From Pseudomonas sp. A-1 (GTDB lineage: Bacteria > Pseudomonadota > Gammaproteobacteria > Pseudomonadales > Pseudomonadaceae), in NCBI RefSeq assembly GCF_004801855.1, contig NZ_SSTC01000022.1, positions 1-59,280 of the forward strand: 59,280 nt of DNA, given 5' to 3'. The notes beneath the pieces are model-generated. The model was not told the DNA's origin, made no database searches, and saw only the letters and a program-made list of their open reading frames with translations. The translations under genes and the position numbers were made by a program. Shown here one piece after another: positions 38,824 through 48,502 of the stretch; positions within the stretch are counted from its first letter, which is position 1, and each line of letters starts with the position of its first letter.

Positions 38824-38863
38824 GAAAAACCGCCTGCCCGGGACACCGGACAGGCGGTTTTTC
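38824..38863 (+). terminator. Terminator after dacB
   Basis: GAAAAACCGCCTG (38824-38836) pairs with CAGGCGGTTTTTC (38851-38863); A-run and T-run at the ends. Confidence 0.88.
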
Positions 38864-38882
38864 ATGGGCGGTAGTCCGGCAG

Positions 38883-38912
38883 GGTGGAAAACGACCGCAG
38901 GTCTTTTCCACC
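38883..38912. repeat. REP-like inverted repeat
   Basis: GGTGGAAAA (38883-38891) and TTTTCCACC (38904-38912) pair, with an inner GACC/GGTC stem and one bulged C. It resembles the 'ggtgga...tccacc' palindromes dispersed in Pseudomonas genomes. It has no U-tract, so it is not an obvious terminator for rlmL. Confidence 0.45.
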
Positions 38913-38982
38913 GCCCAGGCCCCTGCTCGGGCACTGCTAGAGGATCGCTGCGCGAGTCCTCTACCCTACCTGGTTACGCTCC

Positions 38983-41199
38983 CTACCGGGCAGTCAGGCG
39001 CCAGGCGCGGTGGATCTTCGGGTTGCGGGCGAAGTCCGGATCGAGGGTCTGCGCGCTGATCTCCTCCACCGCGTAGCGCTGCTCCAGGGCCGGATCGAGC
39101 TGGAACTTGCGGAAGTTGTTGGAGAAGTACAGCACCCCGCCCCTGGCCAGGCGCGCCATGGCCAGGTCGAGCAGGTGCACGTGGTCGCGCTGCACGTCGA
39201 ACACGCCTTCCATGCGCTTGGAGTTGGAGAAGGTCGGCGGATCGATGAAGATCAGCTCGTATTCGCCGCGATCGGCCTCCAGCCACTCCATCACGTCGCC
39301 CTGCTCCAGGCGGTGCTTGTCGGAGAAGCCGTTGAGCGCCAGGTTGCGCCGCGCCCAGTCGAGGTAGGTCTTCGACAGGTCGACGCTGGTGGTGCTGCGT
39401 GCGCCGCCCTTGGCCGCATGCACGGTGGCGGTCGCGGTGTAGCAGAACAGGTTGAGGAAGCGCTTGCCGGCGGCCTCCTTCTGGATGCGCAGGCGCAGCG
39501 GGCGGTGGTCGAGGAACAGCCCGGTGTCGAGGTAGTCGGTGAGGTTGACCAGCAGCTTGACGCCGCCCTCGCCGACTTCCATGAAGCGGCCCTGCTGGTC
39601 CTGGCGCTCGTACTGCTTCTTGCCGGCCTGGCGCTCGCGGCGCTTGATCACCACCCGCGCCGGATCCATGTCCAGCGCCTGGGGAATCGCCGCCAGGGCG
39701 TCGAGCAGGCGCGCCTGCGCCTTGTCCGGATCGATCGAGCGCGGCGGCGCGTACTCCTGCACGTGCACCCAGTCGCGGTACAGGTCGACGGCCAGGGCGT
39801 ACTCCGGCATGTCGGCGTCGTACAGGCGGTAGCACTCGACATCGGCCTTGCGCGCCCACTTGCCGAGGGTCTTGAGGTTCTTCTGCAGGCGGTTGGCGAA
39901 CATCTGCCCGCCTTCGGACAGCCGCGCCGGCTCGGTGCGCACCGCCGGCGGGCGCTCGACCAGCTGGCCGCCGATCATCCGCGCCTGGCTCGGCGCCGGC
40001 TGGGCCGACTCGTTGCGGCCGGTGACGAACTGCTCCGGCAGCACCTTGAACAGCAGCAGCTTGCACGGCAGCGCGCCGTTCCAGAAGGCGTACTGCTTGT
40101 GGCTGCGGATGCCCATGCGCTTGCCCAGCTCCGGGGCGCCGGTGAACACCGCCGCCTCCCAGTTCAGGCAGGACTGGCGCAGGCGCTCGCCGAGGTTCTG
40201 GTAGAGGTACAGCAGGCTGGCCTCGTCGCCGAGGCGCTCGCCGTAGGGGGGGTTGCACACCACCAGGCCGGTCTGGTTCTGGTCCGGGCGCGGCTCGAAG
40301 GTGGCCAGTTCGCCCTGGTAGATCTTCACCCACTCGGACAGGCCGGCACGCTCGATGTTGTTACGCCCCGGCTGGATCAGCCGCGGGTCGGCCTCGTAGC
40401 CGCGGATCCACAGCGGCGGGCGGGCGAGGCCGGCGGCAGCGCGCGCCTCGGCCTCCTCGTGCAGCTTCTTCCAGATCGCCGGCACGTGGCCCAGCCAGTT
40501 GGAGAAGCCCCACTTCTCGCGCCTGAGGTTCGGCGCGATGTCGGCGGCCATCATCCCCGCCTCGACCAGGAAGGTGCCGACGCCGCACATCGGGTCGGCC
40601 AGTGCGCCGCCTTCGGCGGCGATGCGCGGCCAGCCGGCGCGGATCAGGATCGCCGCGGCGAGGTTTTCCTTGAGCGGCGCGGCGCCCTGCTGCAGGCGGT
40701 AGCCGCGCTGGTGCAGGCTGAAGCCGGACAGATCCAGCGACAGCACCAGCTCGCCGCGCTCCAGGCGCGCGTGGATGCGCAGGTCGGGCTCGTACTTGTC
40801 CACCGACGGCCGCTGGCCGGACTGCGCGCGCAGGGCGTCGACGATGCCGTCCTTGACCTTGAGGGCGCCGAAGTGGGTGTTGTCGATGCCGGCGCCGCGG
40901 CCGGAAAACTCCACCGCCAGGCTGCCGGTGGGCAGCAGGTGCTCGCTCCAGTCGATGCCGCGCACCGCCTGGTAGAGCGTCTCGGCGCTGTCCACCGCAA
41001 AGCGGCCGAGCACCAGCAGCACGCGGTTGGCCAGACGCGACCACAGGCACAGGCGGTAGGCGGTTTCCAGGCTGCCCTGCCCCTGCACGGCGGCCACCTG
41101 GGCGCGGCCGTCTTGCAGGCCGAGCGCGGCGGCCTCCTCGAGGAGCAGGGTTTCCAGCCCCTTGGGACTGGTGAGAACGAGCGGGTACAGATCGGACAT
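38983..41199 (-). CDS. rlmL: Bifunctional 23S rRNA methyltransferase RlmKL
   Basis: 738 aa. N-terminal THUMP domain (about residues 45-155), a first methyltransferase domain with DPMCGVGTFLVEAG and the catalytic VVCNPPYGER (RlmL, m2G2445), and a second C-terminal methyltransferase with NLFCYTATATVHAA and FIDPPTFSNSKR (RlmK, m7G2069). Both activities are in one chain as in E. coli. Pseudomonas core gene between dacB and rmf. Confidence 0.96.
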   Translation of the reverse strand: MSDLYPLVLTSPKGLETLLLEEAAALGLQDGRAQVAAVQGQGSLETAYRLCLWSRLANRVLLVLGRFAVDSAETLYQAVRGIDWSEHLLPTGSLAVEFSGRGAGIDNTHFGALKVKDGIVDALRAQSGQRPSVDKYEPDLRIHARLERGELVLSLDLSGFSLHQRGYRLQQGAAPLKENLAAAILIRAGWPRIAAEGGALADPMCGVGTFLVEAGMMAADIAPNLRREKWGFSNWLGHVPAIWKKLHEEAEARAAAGLARPPLWIRGYEADPRLIQPGRNNIERAGLSEWVKIYQGELATFEPRPDQNQTGLVVCNPPYGERLGDEASLLYLYQNLGERLRQSCLNWEAAVFTGAPELGKRMGIRSHKQYAFWNGALPCKLLLFKVLPEQFVTGRNESAQPAPSQARMIGGQLVERPPAVRTEPARLSEGGQMFANRLQKNLKTLGKWARKADVECYRLYDADMPEYALAVDLYRDWVHVQEYAPPRSIDPDKAQARLLDALAAIPQALDMDPARVVIKRRERQAGKKQYERQDQQGRFMEVGEGGVKLLVNLTDYLDTGLFLDHRPLRLRIQKEAAGKRFLNLFCYTATATVHAAKGGARSTTSVDLSKTYLDWARRNLALNGFSDKHRLEQGDVMEWLEADRGEYELIFIDPPTFSNSKRMEGVFDVQRDHVHLLDLAMARLARGGVLYFSNNFRKFQLDPALEQRYAVEEISAQTLDPDFARNPKIHRAWRLTAR

Positions 41200-41581
41200 G
41201 CGGTATTCCAGGGGCAGAGCCCGTCATGGGGTGTGACGCAGGGTCGCGGATGACCCCTCGTCGGAAGGCGGGCGCCGCAGGCGGCCTCACCGTCGGGTAT
41301 TCAGTATCGGCGCAACAGGGCTGCCCAGGCGAGCCAGCCCGTCTGCCACGGGGATATGTCCCCTCTCCAACGCAATGAAAGCATTAGGATTATTTTTTTA
41401 TGACAAAACGATCATTCACAGAGTCCCGGACATTGCTTTAGAACTCAAGACAGATCCGCGGCCGCAAGCGCTGCGGGACACGCTCGCCACGCCGGCAGCG
41501 AGCAGCAGGTGGCAGAACCTCTGCCAGGCCTCCCGAGAGGCCAACGGGAACAGTACAGTCAACGACCGAGGGCAATACCCG
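41200..41581. other. Upstream region of rmf
   Basis: No gene is seen. It holds a small stem (GGGGA 41350-41354 with TCCCC 41359-41363) and an AT-rich stretch at about 41385-41420 with seven or eight T in a row, a likely promoter area for rmf. The open frame running from 41375 into rmf has no family-like sequence before MRRLKRDPLE. Confidence 0.4.
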
Positions 41582-41797
41582 ATGAGAAGACTTAAGCGTG
41601 ATCCGTTGGAACGAGCCTTTTTGCGCGGTTATCAGTATGGCGTCAGCGGCAAATCCCGCGACATGTGCCCCTTCACCCAACCTTCCGCACGCCAGGCCTG
41701 GCTCAACGGCTGGCGCGAGGGCCGGGTCGACAACTGGGAGGGCATGACCGGCACTGCCGGCGTCCATCGTCTCAACCAGCTGAACGCCGTAGGCTGA
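41582..41797 (+). CDS. rmf: Ribosome modulation factor Rmf
   Basis: 71 aa from MRRLKRDPLERAFLRGYQYG; the family motif continues with SARQAWLNGWREGR. Rmf dimerises 70S ribosomes to inactive 100S particles in stationary phase. The start is chosen by homology; GAGGG lies about ten bases before the ATG. Located between rlmL and pyrD as in other Pseudomonas. Confidence 0.96.
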   Translation: MRRLKRDPLERAFLRGYQYGVSGKSRDMCPFTQPSARQAWLNGWREGRVDNWEGMTGTAGVHRLNQLNAVG

Positions 41798-41840
41798 GCC
41801 CACTCTTCACCTTCCGACCGGCTCTTCCATCCATCCACCA

Positions 41841-41862
41841 CAGGGCTCCCGCGGGAGCCCTG
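41841..41862. terminator. Terminator-like palindrome between rmf and pyrD
   Basis: CAGGGCTCCCG/CGGGAGCCCTG, an 11-bp perfect palindrome between two convergent genes, followed by TGCCTGTTTCC on the rmf side. Confidence 0.6.
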
Positions 41863-41875
41863 CCTGTTTCCGGCC

Positions 41876-42898
41876 TCAGGCCCTGCCGGCTGCGGCGATG
41901 GCATCCACCGCCGCGCGGATCAGCGCCGGCCCCTTGTAGATGAAGCCCGAATAGATCTGCACCAGGCTGGCGCCGGCGGCGATCTTTTCCGCCGCGTGCA
42001 CACCCTCGGTGATCCCGCCGACGGCGATGATCGGCAGGCGTCCGCCCAGTTCGCCGGCCAAGACGCGCACCGTGTGGGTGCTCCGGTCGCGCACCGGCGC
42101 CCCGGACAGGCCGCCGGCCTCGTCTGCATGCGCCAGCCCCTCCACGCCCTCGCGGCTCAGGGTGGTGTTGGTGGCGATCACCGCATCCATGCCGGTCTCC
42201 AGCAGCGCACGGGCGACCAGCACGGTTTCCTCGTCGCTCATGTCCGGGGCGATCTTGATCGCCAGCGGCACGCGCCGGCCATGACGCACCGCCAGCTCCT
42301 CCTGACGCACGCGCAGGGCCTCGAGCAGTTGCCTGAGCGAGTCGCCGAACTGCAGGCTGCGCAGCCCGGGGGTATTCGGCGAGCTGACGTTGACCGTCAC
42401 GTAGCTGGCATGGGCATAGACCTTGTCCAGGCAGATCAGGTAGTCGTCCACCGCGCGCTCGACCGGGGTGTCGAAGTTCTTGCCGATGTTGATGCCGAGG
42501 ATGCCGCGGTACTTGGCCGCCTGCACCCGCGCCAGCAGGTGGTCGACGCCGAGGTTGTTGAAGCCCATGCGGTTGATGATCGCCTCGGCCTGCGGCAGGC
42601 GGAACAGCCGCGGCTTGGGGTTGCCCGGCTGCGGGCGCGGGGTCACGGTGCCGATCTCGATGAAGCCGAAACCGAGCTGGGCGAAACCGTCGATGGCGTC
42701 GCCGTTCTTGTCCAGGCCGGCGGCCAGACCGACCGGATTGGGGAACTCCAGGCCCATCACCGTCACCGGCAGGCGCGGCGTCTGGCACACCAGGCGGTTG
42801 AGGCCGAGGCGGCCGCCGGCGCCGATCAGGTCGATGGCCAGTTCGTGGGAGGTTTCCGGGGACAGCTTGAACAGCAGCTCGCGAGCCAGAGCGTACAT
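41876..42898 (-). CDS. pyrD: Dihydroorotate dehydrogenase (quinone), class 2
   Basis: 340 aa. Membrane-binding N-terminal helices ([20 protein letters not shown]), FMN-binding barrel with [26 protein letters not shown] and the catalytic Ser in [18 protein letters not shown]. It oxidises dihydroorotate to orotate with quinone in pyrimidine synthesis at the inner membrane. Confidence 0.97.
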   Translation of the reverse strand: MYALARELLFKLSPETSHELAIDLIGAGGRLGLNRLVCQTPRLPVTVMGLEFPNPVGLAAGLDKNGDAIDGFAQLGFGFIEIGTVTPRPQPGNPKPRLFRLPQAEAIINRMGFNNLGVDHLLARVQAAKYRGILGINIGKNFDTPVERAVDDYLICLDKVYAHASYVTVNVSSPNTPGLRSLQFGDSLRQLLEALRVRQEELAVRHGRRVPLAIKIAPDMSDEETVLVARALLETGMDAVIATNTTLSREGVEGLAHADEAGGLSGAPVRDRSTHTVRVLAGELGGRLPIIAVGGITEGVHAAEKIAAGASLVQIYSGFIYKGPALIRAAVDAIAAAGRA

Positions 42899-43127
42899 GG
42901 GCAGGGGTCATCAGGAGGCCAGAAGAGCGCAGATTATAGCCCAGTGACCGCCGGGCGGCGAAGCCGCCGCCGGCAATCCGCCGCTCCAGAGCGGCCTGGC
43001 AACAGAACGCCAGCATTCTTTTGACGGCCGAAGTCGGGTAGTCTTGGCTTCTGTTAGGCCTTGGGGCAAGGTCCGTGCGGCATACTCCCCCGCCTATAAT
43101 CCATCTGTGTGCAGGAAGCATCCGGGC

Positions 43128-44000
43128 ATGACCATGCCACCCATCACACTGACCGAGCGTCTCGCGGCCCTGCTCCAGCGTCTGGGGCTGGGCGGGCGCG
43201 GCAGCCAGCAGCTGCGCGAGCAGGCGGCGCGTCTGCGCCTGCCCTTCGCTCCCCTGCCGGAGGTGCCGGACAGCATCTGGTGGCAGGACGGTCCGCCGCT
43301 GCAGCGCCTGGCCGACCTGCCGCGCGGCGCCCTGTCCGGTCCGGTGCAGGAAGACAAGGCGGCCGCCCATGGCGCGCTGCGCGCGCTGATCCGGGTCGAG
43401 GAACGGCAGATCGGCGAGTTCGACCTGCGCTGGATCGACGGTCTCGGCGGCGCCCCGGAGTCGGGCTGGCGCTTCAACCGCTTCGAGGACTACGCCGCCT
43501 CGTCCGCCTGCCGCAGCATCCGCCTGATCAGCTACAAGGATTTCAGCCGCACCCTGGCCCAGGCCCTGCCGCACCATGCCAGCGGCGAGACCCTCTACCT
43601 GCGCCAGGCCAGCTGGCGCGGCGAGCGCTACTTCTGGAGCGGCGAACAGGCCGCGCCGGCCTTCGCCTGTGCGGTGGCCTACGCCCGCCGCCGCGGCCTG
43701 ACCATCCAGCTGCCGGCGCTGCTCAGCGAATATCGCCTGAGCCGCAGCGGCCTCGACCAGTTGGATGCCGGCTACCATGTACTGGCCATGCCGGCCGCGG
43801 CCTGGAGCGACGCGCGCTTCATGCGCCTGCTGCTCACCGGCATGCCCTACGCCCGCCTCAACCTGCTGCGCGACAGCGGCGGCCCGGAGTTCCTCCTCCT
43901 GCCGCGCAGCCAGGCCGACGCCGACGCCCTCGGCGAGGGCCTGCGCCTGGCCGGCGCCGCCGACGTCAGCGCCTGGCTGCGCACGCTGCTGGCGATCTGA
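43128..44000 (+). CDS. Conserved Pseudomonas protein (DUF6685-like)
   Basis: 290 aa from the ATG at 43128 (MTMPPITLTERLAALLQRL), which has AGGAAG ten bases upstream; an in-frame extension to 43044 is not needed. No signal peptide or membrane helix. WRFNRFEDYAASSACRSIRL is the best conserved-looking part. It resembles the uncharacterised protein found after pyrD in Pseudomonas; the DUF name is from memory. Function unknown. Convergent with the large sensor gene, six bases apart. Confidence 0.7.
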   Translation: MTMPPITLTERLAALLQRLGLGGRGSQQLREQAARLRLPFAPLPEVPDSIWWQDGPPLQRLADLPRGALSGPVQEDKAAAHGALRALIRVEERQIGEFDLRWIDGLGGAPESGWRFNRFEDYAASSACRSIRLISYKDFSRTLAQALPHHASGETLYLRQASWRGERYFWSGEQAAPAFACAVAYARRRGLTIQLPALLSEYRLSRSGLDQLDAGYHVLAMPAAAWSDARFMRLLLTGMPYARLNLLRDSGGPEFLLLPRSQADADALGEGLRLAGAADVSAWLRTLLAI

Positions 44001-44006
44001 ACGGCG

Positions 44007-47000
44007 TCAGGCCGGCACCCCATCGCGCTCGCGAGCCAGCCGCGCTCCCGCCTGGGCGGCGGGCAGCGGGCGGCCGCACAGGTAGCCCTGCACCGCATCG
44101 CAGCCGAGCGCACGCAGCAGCTCCAGCTGGCTGGCGGTCTCCACGCCCTCGGCGACCACCTGCAGGTCCAGGCCCTGGCCCATGGCGATCACGGTGGCGA
44201 CTATCTTGTCGGCGCGTGCGTCCTGACCCAGGCCGTCGATGAAGCTCTTGTCGATCTTCAGCTTGTCGATGGGGAAACGGCTGAGGTAGGCCAGCGACGA
44301 GTAGCCGGTGCCGAAGTCGTCCACCGCCAGGTGCACGCCCAGGGCCTTGAGCTCGGCCAGACGCACCTGGGTCTCCAGGTTCTGCGCCATCAGCGCGCCT
44401 TCGGTGATCTCCAGCTCGAGCAGCGCGCCGGGCAGGCCGCTGTCCTCCAGCGCGCGGCGCACCAGCTCGACCACGTCCAGATGCTGGAACTGGCGCGGCG
44501 ACAGGTTGACGCTGACCGGCACCGCCGGCAGGCCCGCCTCGCCCCAGCGCACGGCCTGGCGACAGGCCTCGTGCATCACCCACTCGCCGAGGGCGAGGAT
44601 CAGCCCGGTCTCCTCGAGCAGCGGGATGAACACCGCCGGCGACACCGGCTCGCCCTGGATCGGGCACCAGCGCACCAGCGCCTCGAAGCCGAGGATGCGG
44701 CCGCTGGCGATGTCCACCTGCGGCTGATAGTAGAGCTGGAACTCCTGGGCGGTGATCGCCCGGTGCAGGCGGCTTTCCAGGGCCTGGCGATTCTCCGCGG
44801 CGCGGGTCAGCTCCTCGGTGTGGAACTGGTAGTTGTTGCGGCCGTTTTCCTTGGCCTGGTACATGGCCACGTCGGCGCAGCGGATCAGCTCGGACATTTC
44901 CAGGCCGTCGTCGGGGTACAGGCTGATGCCGATGCTGGCGCCGACGAACAGCTCGTGACCGCTGCCGACGCGGAACGGCTGCTGCAGAAGGTCGATCAGG
45001 TCCTGGGCGACCAGCGCCGCCTCCTCGGGGTGATGGATGCCCTCGAGGACCAGCAGGAACTCGTCGCCGCCCAGACGGGCGAACATGTCCTCGGCGCGGA
45101 TGCGCTGGCGCAGGCGCCCGGCAATCAGTACCAGCAGCTCGTCGCCGACGCCGTGGCCGAGGCTGTCGTTGACCCGCTTGAAGCCGTCGAGATCGAGGAA
45201 CAGCACCGCCACCTTGCAGTGCAGGCGGCGTGCCCGCTCGATGGCGCCGTTGAGGTGCGACTGCACGAGGATGCGGTTGGGCAGCTCGGTGAGCGGGTCG
45301 TAGTGGGCCAGGCGCTCGAGCTGCGCCTCGGACTCCTTGAGCTGGGAGATGTCGCTGAACACCGCCACATAGTTGGTCAGCTTGCCCTTGTCGTCGCGCA
45401 CCGCGCTGATGCTGTGCCACTGCGGGAACACCTCGCCGGACTTGCGGCGGTTCCACACCTCGCCCTGCCAGTGGCCCTCATCGAGCAGGGCGGTCCACAT
45501 GCTCTGGTAGAACTCCTTGCTCTGCCGGCCGGAGCTGACCATGCTCGGGTTGCGGCCGAGCACCTCGTGCTCCTCGTAGCCGGTGATGTCGCAGAAGGCA
45601 CGGTTGACCGCGATGATCTTCGGCGTGGTATCGGTGATCACCACCCCCTCGCGGGCGTTGGTGAACACCGCGGCGGCATGGCGCAGCTTCTCGTCCGCCG
45701 CCTTGCGCGCCGAGATGTCCAGCAGCAGGCTCTCCAGGCACAGCGGCTCGCCCGCCGCATCGCGGTGCACGCGGGTATAGTCCTCGATCCAGATGTAGCC
45801 GCCGACGCCGGTGCGGATGCGATATTCGAGGACGAATTCCGGGCGCGCCTCGTCGATGCTGCGCTGCACCTCGGCCAGCACCAGCGGCAGGTCGTCCGCA
45901 TGGATCAGGGTGGTGAACCAGCGCTGGCCGTCGAGCAGGCTGGACGCCGAATAGCCCCAGCGCTCGACGTTGCTGGACACGAACTGCACCGGCCAGCCGG
46001 TCTGCGCCTTGCGCCGCAGCATCACCATCGGGCTGGCGACCACCGCATCCACCACCGCCTGCACCGTCTCGCGGTCCTTGTAGCGCTGGGTGACGTCGAG
46101 CAGGGTGCCGATGATCGCCGGCAGGCCGTCCAGCTCGATGCGGGTGCCGAAGGCCTCGGCCATGAACTCGCGACCGTCGCGGGTCAGCGCGCGAAACTCG
46201 TAGTGGGCCGAAACCAGCTCGCCGCGTTCGCGCCGGTCGAGCATGTCGCGCACCCGCGGCCGGTCGGCCTCGCAGACCAGGTCCAGCAGCGAACGCGCCA
46301 CCAGCTCCTGCGGCTGGTAGCCGAACCATTCGGCCAGACGCGGGTTGGCGTACTCGAAGTGGCCGTCGCGCAGCACGTAGACACCGACCAGCGACTGCTC
46401 GACCAGTCCGCGGAAACGCGCCTCGTTGGCCTGCAGCTCGCTGCCGGCATCCAGCTCGGACTGAATGTCGAAGGCGCTGCCCAGGTAGCCGTTGAACTGG
46501 CCATCGCGCCCCACCAGCGGCTCGCCATGCAGCTGCACCCAGTGGTAGCGCCCGGTCCGCGCGCGCAGGCGCAGGCGCACGGCGAAGTCCACCCCGCAGC
46601 CGGTGCCGCCCTCGGTCAGCAGCGGCTCGAGCAGACGGCGATCGTCGGGATGCAGCGCCTGCCACCAGCCCTCGCCCTGGCTGTCCTCGTCGCCCATCCC
46701 GGTCAGCTGCATCCAGGCGGCGTTGACGTAGACGCAGCGCTGCTGGCGATCGACCTGCCACACCGGGCTGGGAATGCAGTTGAGCAGGTATTCGTTGTAG
46801 TCGCGGGCGCTGATCACCCGCTGCATCAGGGCACCGAACTCGGCGGCCAACTGGCCGACCTCGTCGCCGCCGAGCACCGGCAGGCTGTCGATGCGCCCGG
46901 TGCTGAGCCGGCGCACGTCGTCCAGCAGCTCCTCGATGCGATCGGTGAGCAGGCGCTTGAGCAGCCAGGCCAGCAGCAGGGCCAGCAGCAGCAGCGGCAC

Positions 47001-47537
47001 CAGCAGCATGAGCAGCTGCTGGCCGGTGCGCGCCCAGGCCTTGTCGCGCAGCGTATCGGTACGCATGACCAGCACCACCATGCCCCCGCCGGGTACGCTC
47101 GCCTCCTCGCCCAGCGGATAGCCGCCCAGCAGCAGCTCGTCGCCCTCCAGCCAGTGCAGGTGCTGACGCTCCCAGCGCTCGGGATCCGCCAGCAGGTGTT
47201 CGACGGCCGGCATGTTCAGCGGCATGCGCGACGCCCCCTGGGGCAGGCTCAGGGCGCGCAGGCGACCGCTGCCATCGAGCACGGCCGCGTAGACCAGGGC
47301 CGGATGGCTGAGATGTTCGCTGAACAGGTGTCCGAGGCGCTCGGCGCTGGCGGATCCGTTCTGCACCAGGCCGCTGGCGATGAAGTGACCGATGAAGTCG
47401 GTGGTGGTTTCCAGCTCGCCCATCGTCTCCTGCAGCGAGTGGCGATAGACCGAGAGTACCTGATAGGCGGAGACCAGCAGTCCGAAGCAGAGAAAGGCGC
47501 TCAGCAACAAGGCACGCAGGGTGAACAGGCGACTCAT
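44007..47537 (-). CDS. Membrane PAS-GGDEF-EAL c-di-GMP enzyme
   Basis: 1176 aa. A first membrane helix (about residues 8-28), a periplasmic sensor of about 145 residues, a second helix (MLLVPLLLLALLLAWLLKRL), a HAMP-like linker, then four PAS/PAC domains (about residues 250-740), GGDEF (about 750-915) and EAL (about 925-1165). GGDEF is intact in RLGGDEFLLVLEG. EAL motifs EALVRW, SVNLSPRQF, LEITEG, AVDDFGTGYSS, KLKIDKSF and VVAEGVET are all present. Both synthesis and hydrolysis of c-di-GMP are possible. Confidence 0.93.
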   Translation of the reverse strand: MSRLFTLRALLLSAFLCFGLLVSAYQVLSVYRHSLQETMGELETTTDFIGHFIASGLVQNGSASAERLGHLFSEHLSHPALVYAAVLDGSGRLRALSLPQGASRMPLNMPAVEHLLADPERWERQHLHWLEGDELLLGGYPLGEEASVPGGGMVVLVMRTDTLRDKAWARTGQQLLMLLVPLLLLALLLAWLLKRLLTDRIEELLDDVRRLSTGRIDSLPVLGGDEVGQLAAEFGALMQRVISARDYNEYLLNCIPSPVWQVDRQQRCVYVNAAWMQLTGMGDEDSQGEGWWQALHPDDRRLLEPLLTEGGTGCGVDFAVRLRLRARTGRYHWVQLHGEPLVGRDGQFNGYLGSAFDIQSELDAGSELQANEARFRGLVEQSLVGVYVLRDGHFEYANPRLAEWFGYQPQELVARSLLDLVCEADRPRVRDMLDRRERGELVSAHYEFRALTRDGREFMAEAFGTRIELDGLPAIIGTLLDVTQRYKDRETVQAVVDAVVASPMVMLRRKAQTGWPVQFVSSNVERWGYSASSLLDGQRWFTTLIHADDLPLVLAEVQRSIDEARPEFVLEYRIRTGVGGYIWIEDYTRVHRDAAGEPLCLESLLLDISARKAADEKLRHAAAVFTNAREGVVITDTTPKIIAVNRAFCDITGYEEHEVLGRNPSMVSSGRQSKEFYQSMWTALLDEGHWQGEVWNRRKSGEVFPQWHSISAVRDDKGKLTNYVAVFSDISQLKESEAQLERLAHYDPLTELPNRILVQSHLNGAIERARRLHCKVAVLFLDLDGFKRVNDSLGHGVGDELLVLIAGRLRQRIRAEDMFARLGGDEFLLVLEGIHHPEEAALVAQDLIDLLQQPFRVGSGHELFVGASIGISLYPDDGLEMSELIRCADVAMYQAKENGRNNYQFHTEELTRAAENRQALESRLHRAITAQEFQLYYQPQVDIASGRILGFEALVRWCPIQGEPVSPAVFIPLLEETGLILALGEWVMHEACRQAVRWGEAGLPAVPVSVNLSPRQFQHLDVVELVRRALEDSGLPGALLELEITEGALMAQNLETQVRLAELKALGVHLAVDDFGTGYSSLAYLSRFPIDKLKIDKSFIDGLGQDARADKIVATVIAMGQGLDLQVVAEGVETASQLELLRALGCDAVQGYLCGRPLPAAQAGARLARERDGVPA

Positions 47538-47755
47538 GCGCGATCTCTCCAGGGCGGGACTCTGTCACGAAAGCGGCGGAACCTCCCCCGGTGGGCAGGA
47601 CGAGGCGCGCCCGCAGTACAGCTGCCGCAGGGATGGGTGCAGGGTTTCTCGCTTGTTGCCCGACCGCTCCCAACGGCACACTTTGCATGCACCCGCGGCA
47701 GAAAAGCAAAAGGGTTACTCGCAAAAACGTAACCCGTTGATATGTATCAAGATTC

Positions 47756-47832
47756 TGGTGCGCGAGGGGGGATTCGAACCCCCGACCTACCGCTTAGGAG
47801 GCGGTTGCTCTATCCAGCTGAGCTACAGGCGC
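47756..47832 (-). tRNA. tRNA-Arg (anticodon CCT)
   Basis: 77 nt including CCA. D-stem GCTC/GAGC, anticodon stem ACCGC/GCGGT with loop CTCCTAA and T-arm GGGGG-TTCGAAT-CCCCC are all well formed. In the acceptor stem GCGCCTG faces CTCGCGC, so pairs 5-68 (C-C) and 6-67 (U-U) do not form. It is a single gene, not in the csrA-linked tRNA cluster. Confidence 0.93.
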
Positions 47833-48118
47833 TAATGGCCGGCGATGTTAAACGAGGCGCGGCGACTTGTCATGCCCGGAAGCCAAATCCGCCGCCCGGC
47901 AATGCCCAACCAATCGCAATTCCGCCACCACCGACTGGCCAGCCCCGGCTCCAGCGGTCACACTGCCCATCCCTCCCCGCCGCATGCGCGGGGCGCGACT
48001 ATGGATGGAAACGGTGCCGGCGCGGGCAACTGATGAACGGAAGCAACCGGGCATGGTCATATCACTGCTACCTGCACATTCCCATCTGCGATCACCTGAT
48101 AACGCGGTTAGACAGCCC

Positions 48119-48427
48119 ATGAAACAGAGCCTCCCCTCCCGCTCCAGTCGGAGCGCCGACAAGTTTGTCGTCCGCCTGCCGGAGGGCATGCGTGCCCGCA
48201 TCGCCGAAGTGGCCCGCCACTACCACCGCAGCATGAACTCCGAGATCATCGCGCGCCTGGAGAAGACCCTGCTCGCCGAGGGCAGCCTGCCCAGCGCCGG
48301 CAGCAGCGCCGCTGCCTCCGGCGAACTGCCCCCGCACGAGCACCAGCTGCTGCAGCGCTTCCGCCAGCTGCCGCAGCCGCAGCAGAGCGCGCTGATAGCC
48401 CTGCTCAACAGCGCGGCGAACAGCTGA
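48119..48427 (+). CDS. amrZ: AmrZ-type ribbon-helix-helix regulator
   Basis: 102 aa. The Arc-type ribbon-helix-helix is [20 protein letters not shown] followed by [20 protein letters not shown], nearly the P. aeruginosa AmrZ (AlgZ) DNA-binding domain; the C-terminal [20 protein letters not shown] matches its tetramerisation region. AmrZ activates alginate genes and represses motility in pseudomonads. The start is set by homology; the frame is open further upstream but without family sequence. Confidence 0.92.
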   Translation: MKQSLPSRSSRSADKFVVRLPEGMRARIAEVARHYHRSMNSEIIARLEKTLLAEGSLPSAGSSAAASGELPPHEHQLLQRFRQLPQPQQSALIALLNSAANS

Positions 48428-48438
48428 CCCTCCAGACG

Positions 48439-48476
48439 CACAAGGGCCGCCGGACATCTGCCGGGCGGCCCTTGTG
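48439..48476. terminator. Terminator-like hairpin between amrZ and mgtE
   Basis: CACAAGGGCCGCC (48439-48451) pairs with GGCGGCCCTTGTG (48464-48476), a 13-bp perfect stem between convergent genes; U-tract weak. Confidence 0.7.
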
Positions 48477-48502
48477 ACGGCACGAGCGGCGTGCCCCACC
48501 CG

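Noticed and set aside
38966-40333. Alternative minus-strand frame within rlmL
   Set aside because: Composition is Arg/Pro/Gly/Ala-rich typical of a frame shifted by one; RlmKL in the main frame is complete.
44331-47732. Very long open frame (over 1100 codons) on the plus strand opposite the PAS-GGDEF-EAL gene
   Set aside because: Antisense shadow in GC-rich DNA: its residues are dominated by Gln, Ala, Val, His, Leu and Gly, with no domain, while the opposite strand has a full set of catalytic motifs.
47756-47832. tRNA-Arg(CCT) as the attachment site of the nif region
   Set aside because: No integrase, no direct repeat of the tRNA end and about 18 kb of ordinary core genes lie between it and nifB-grx.
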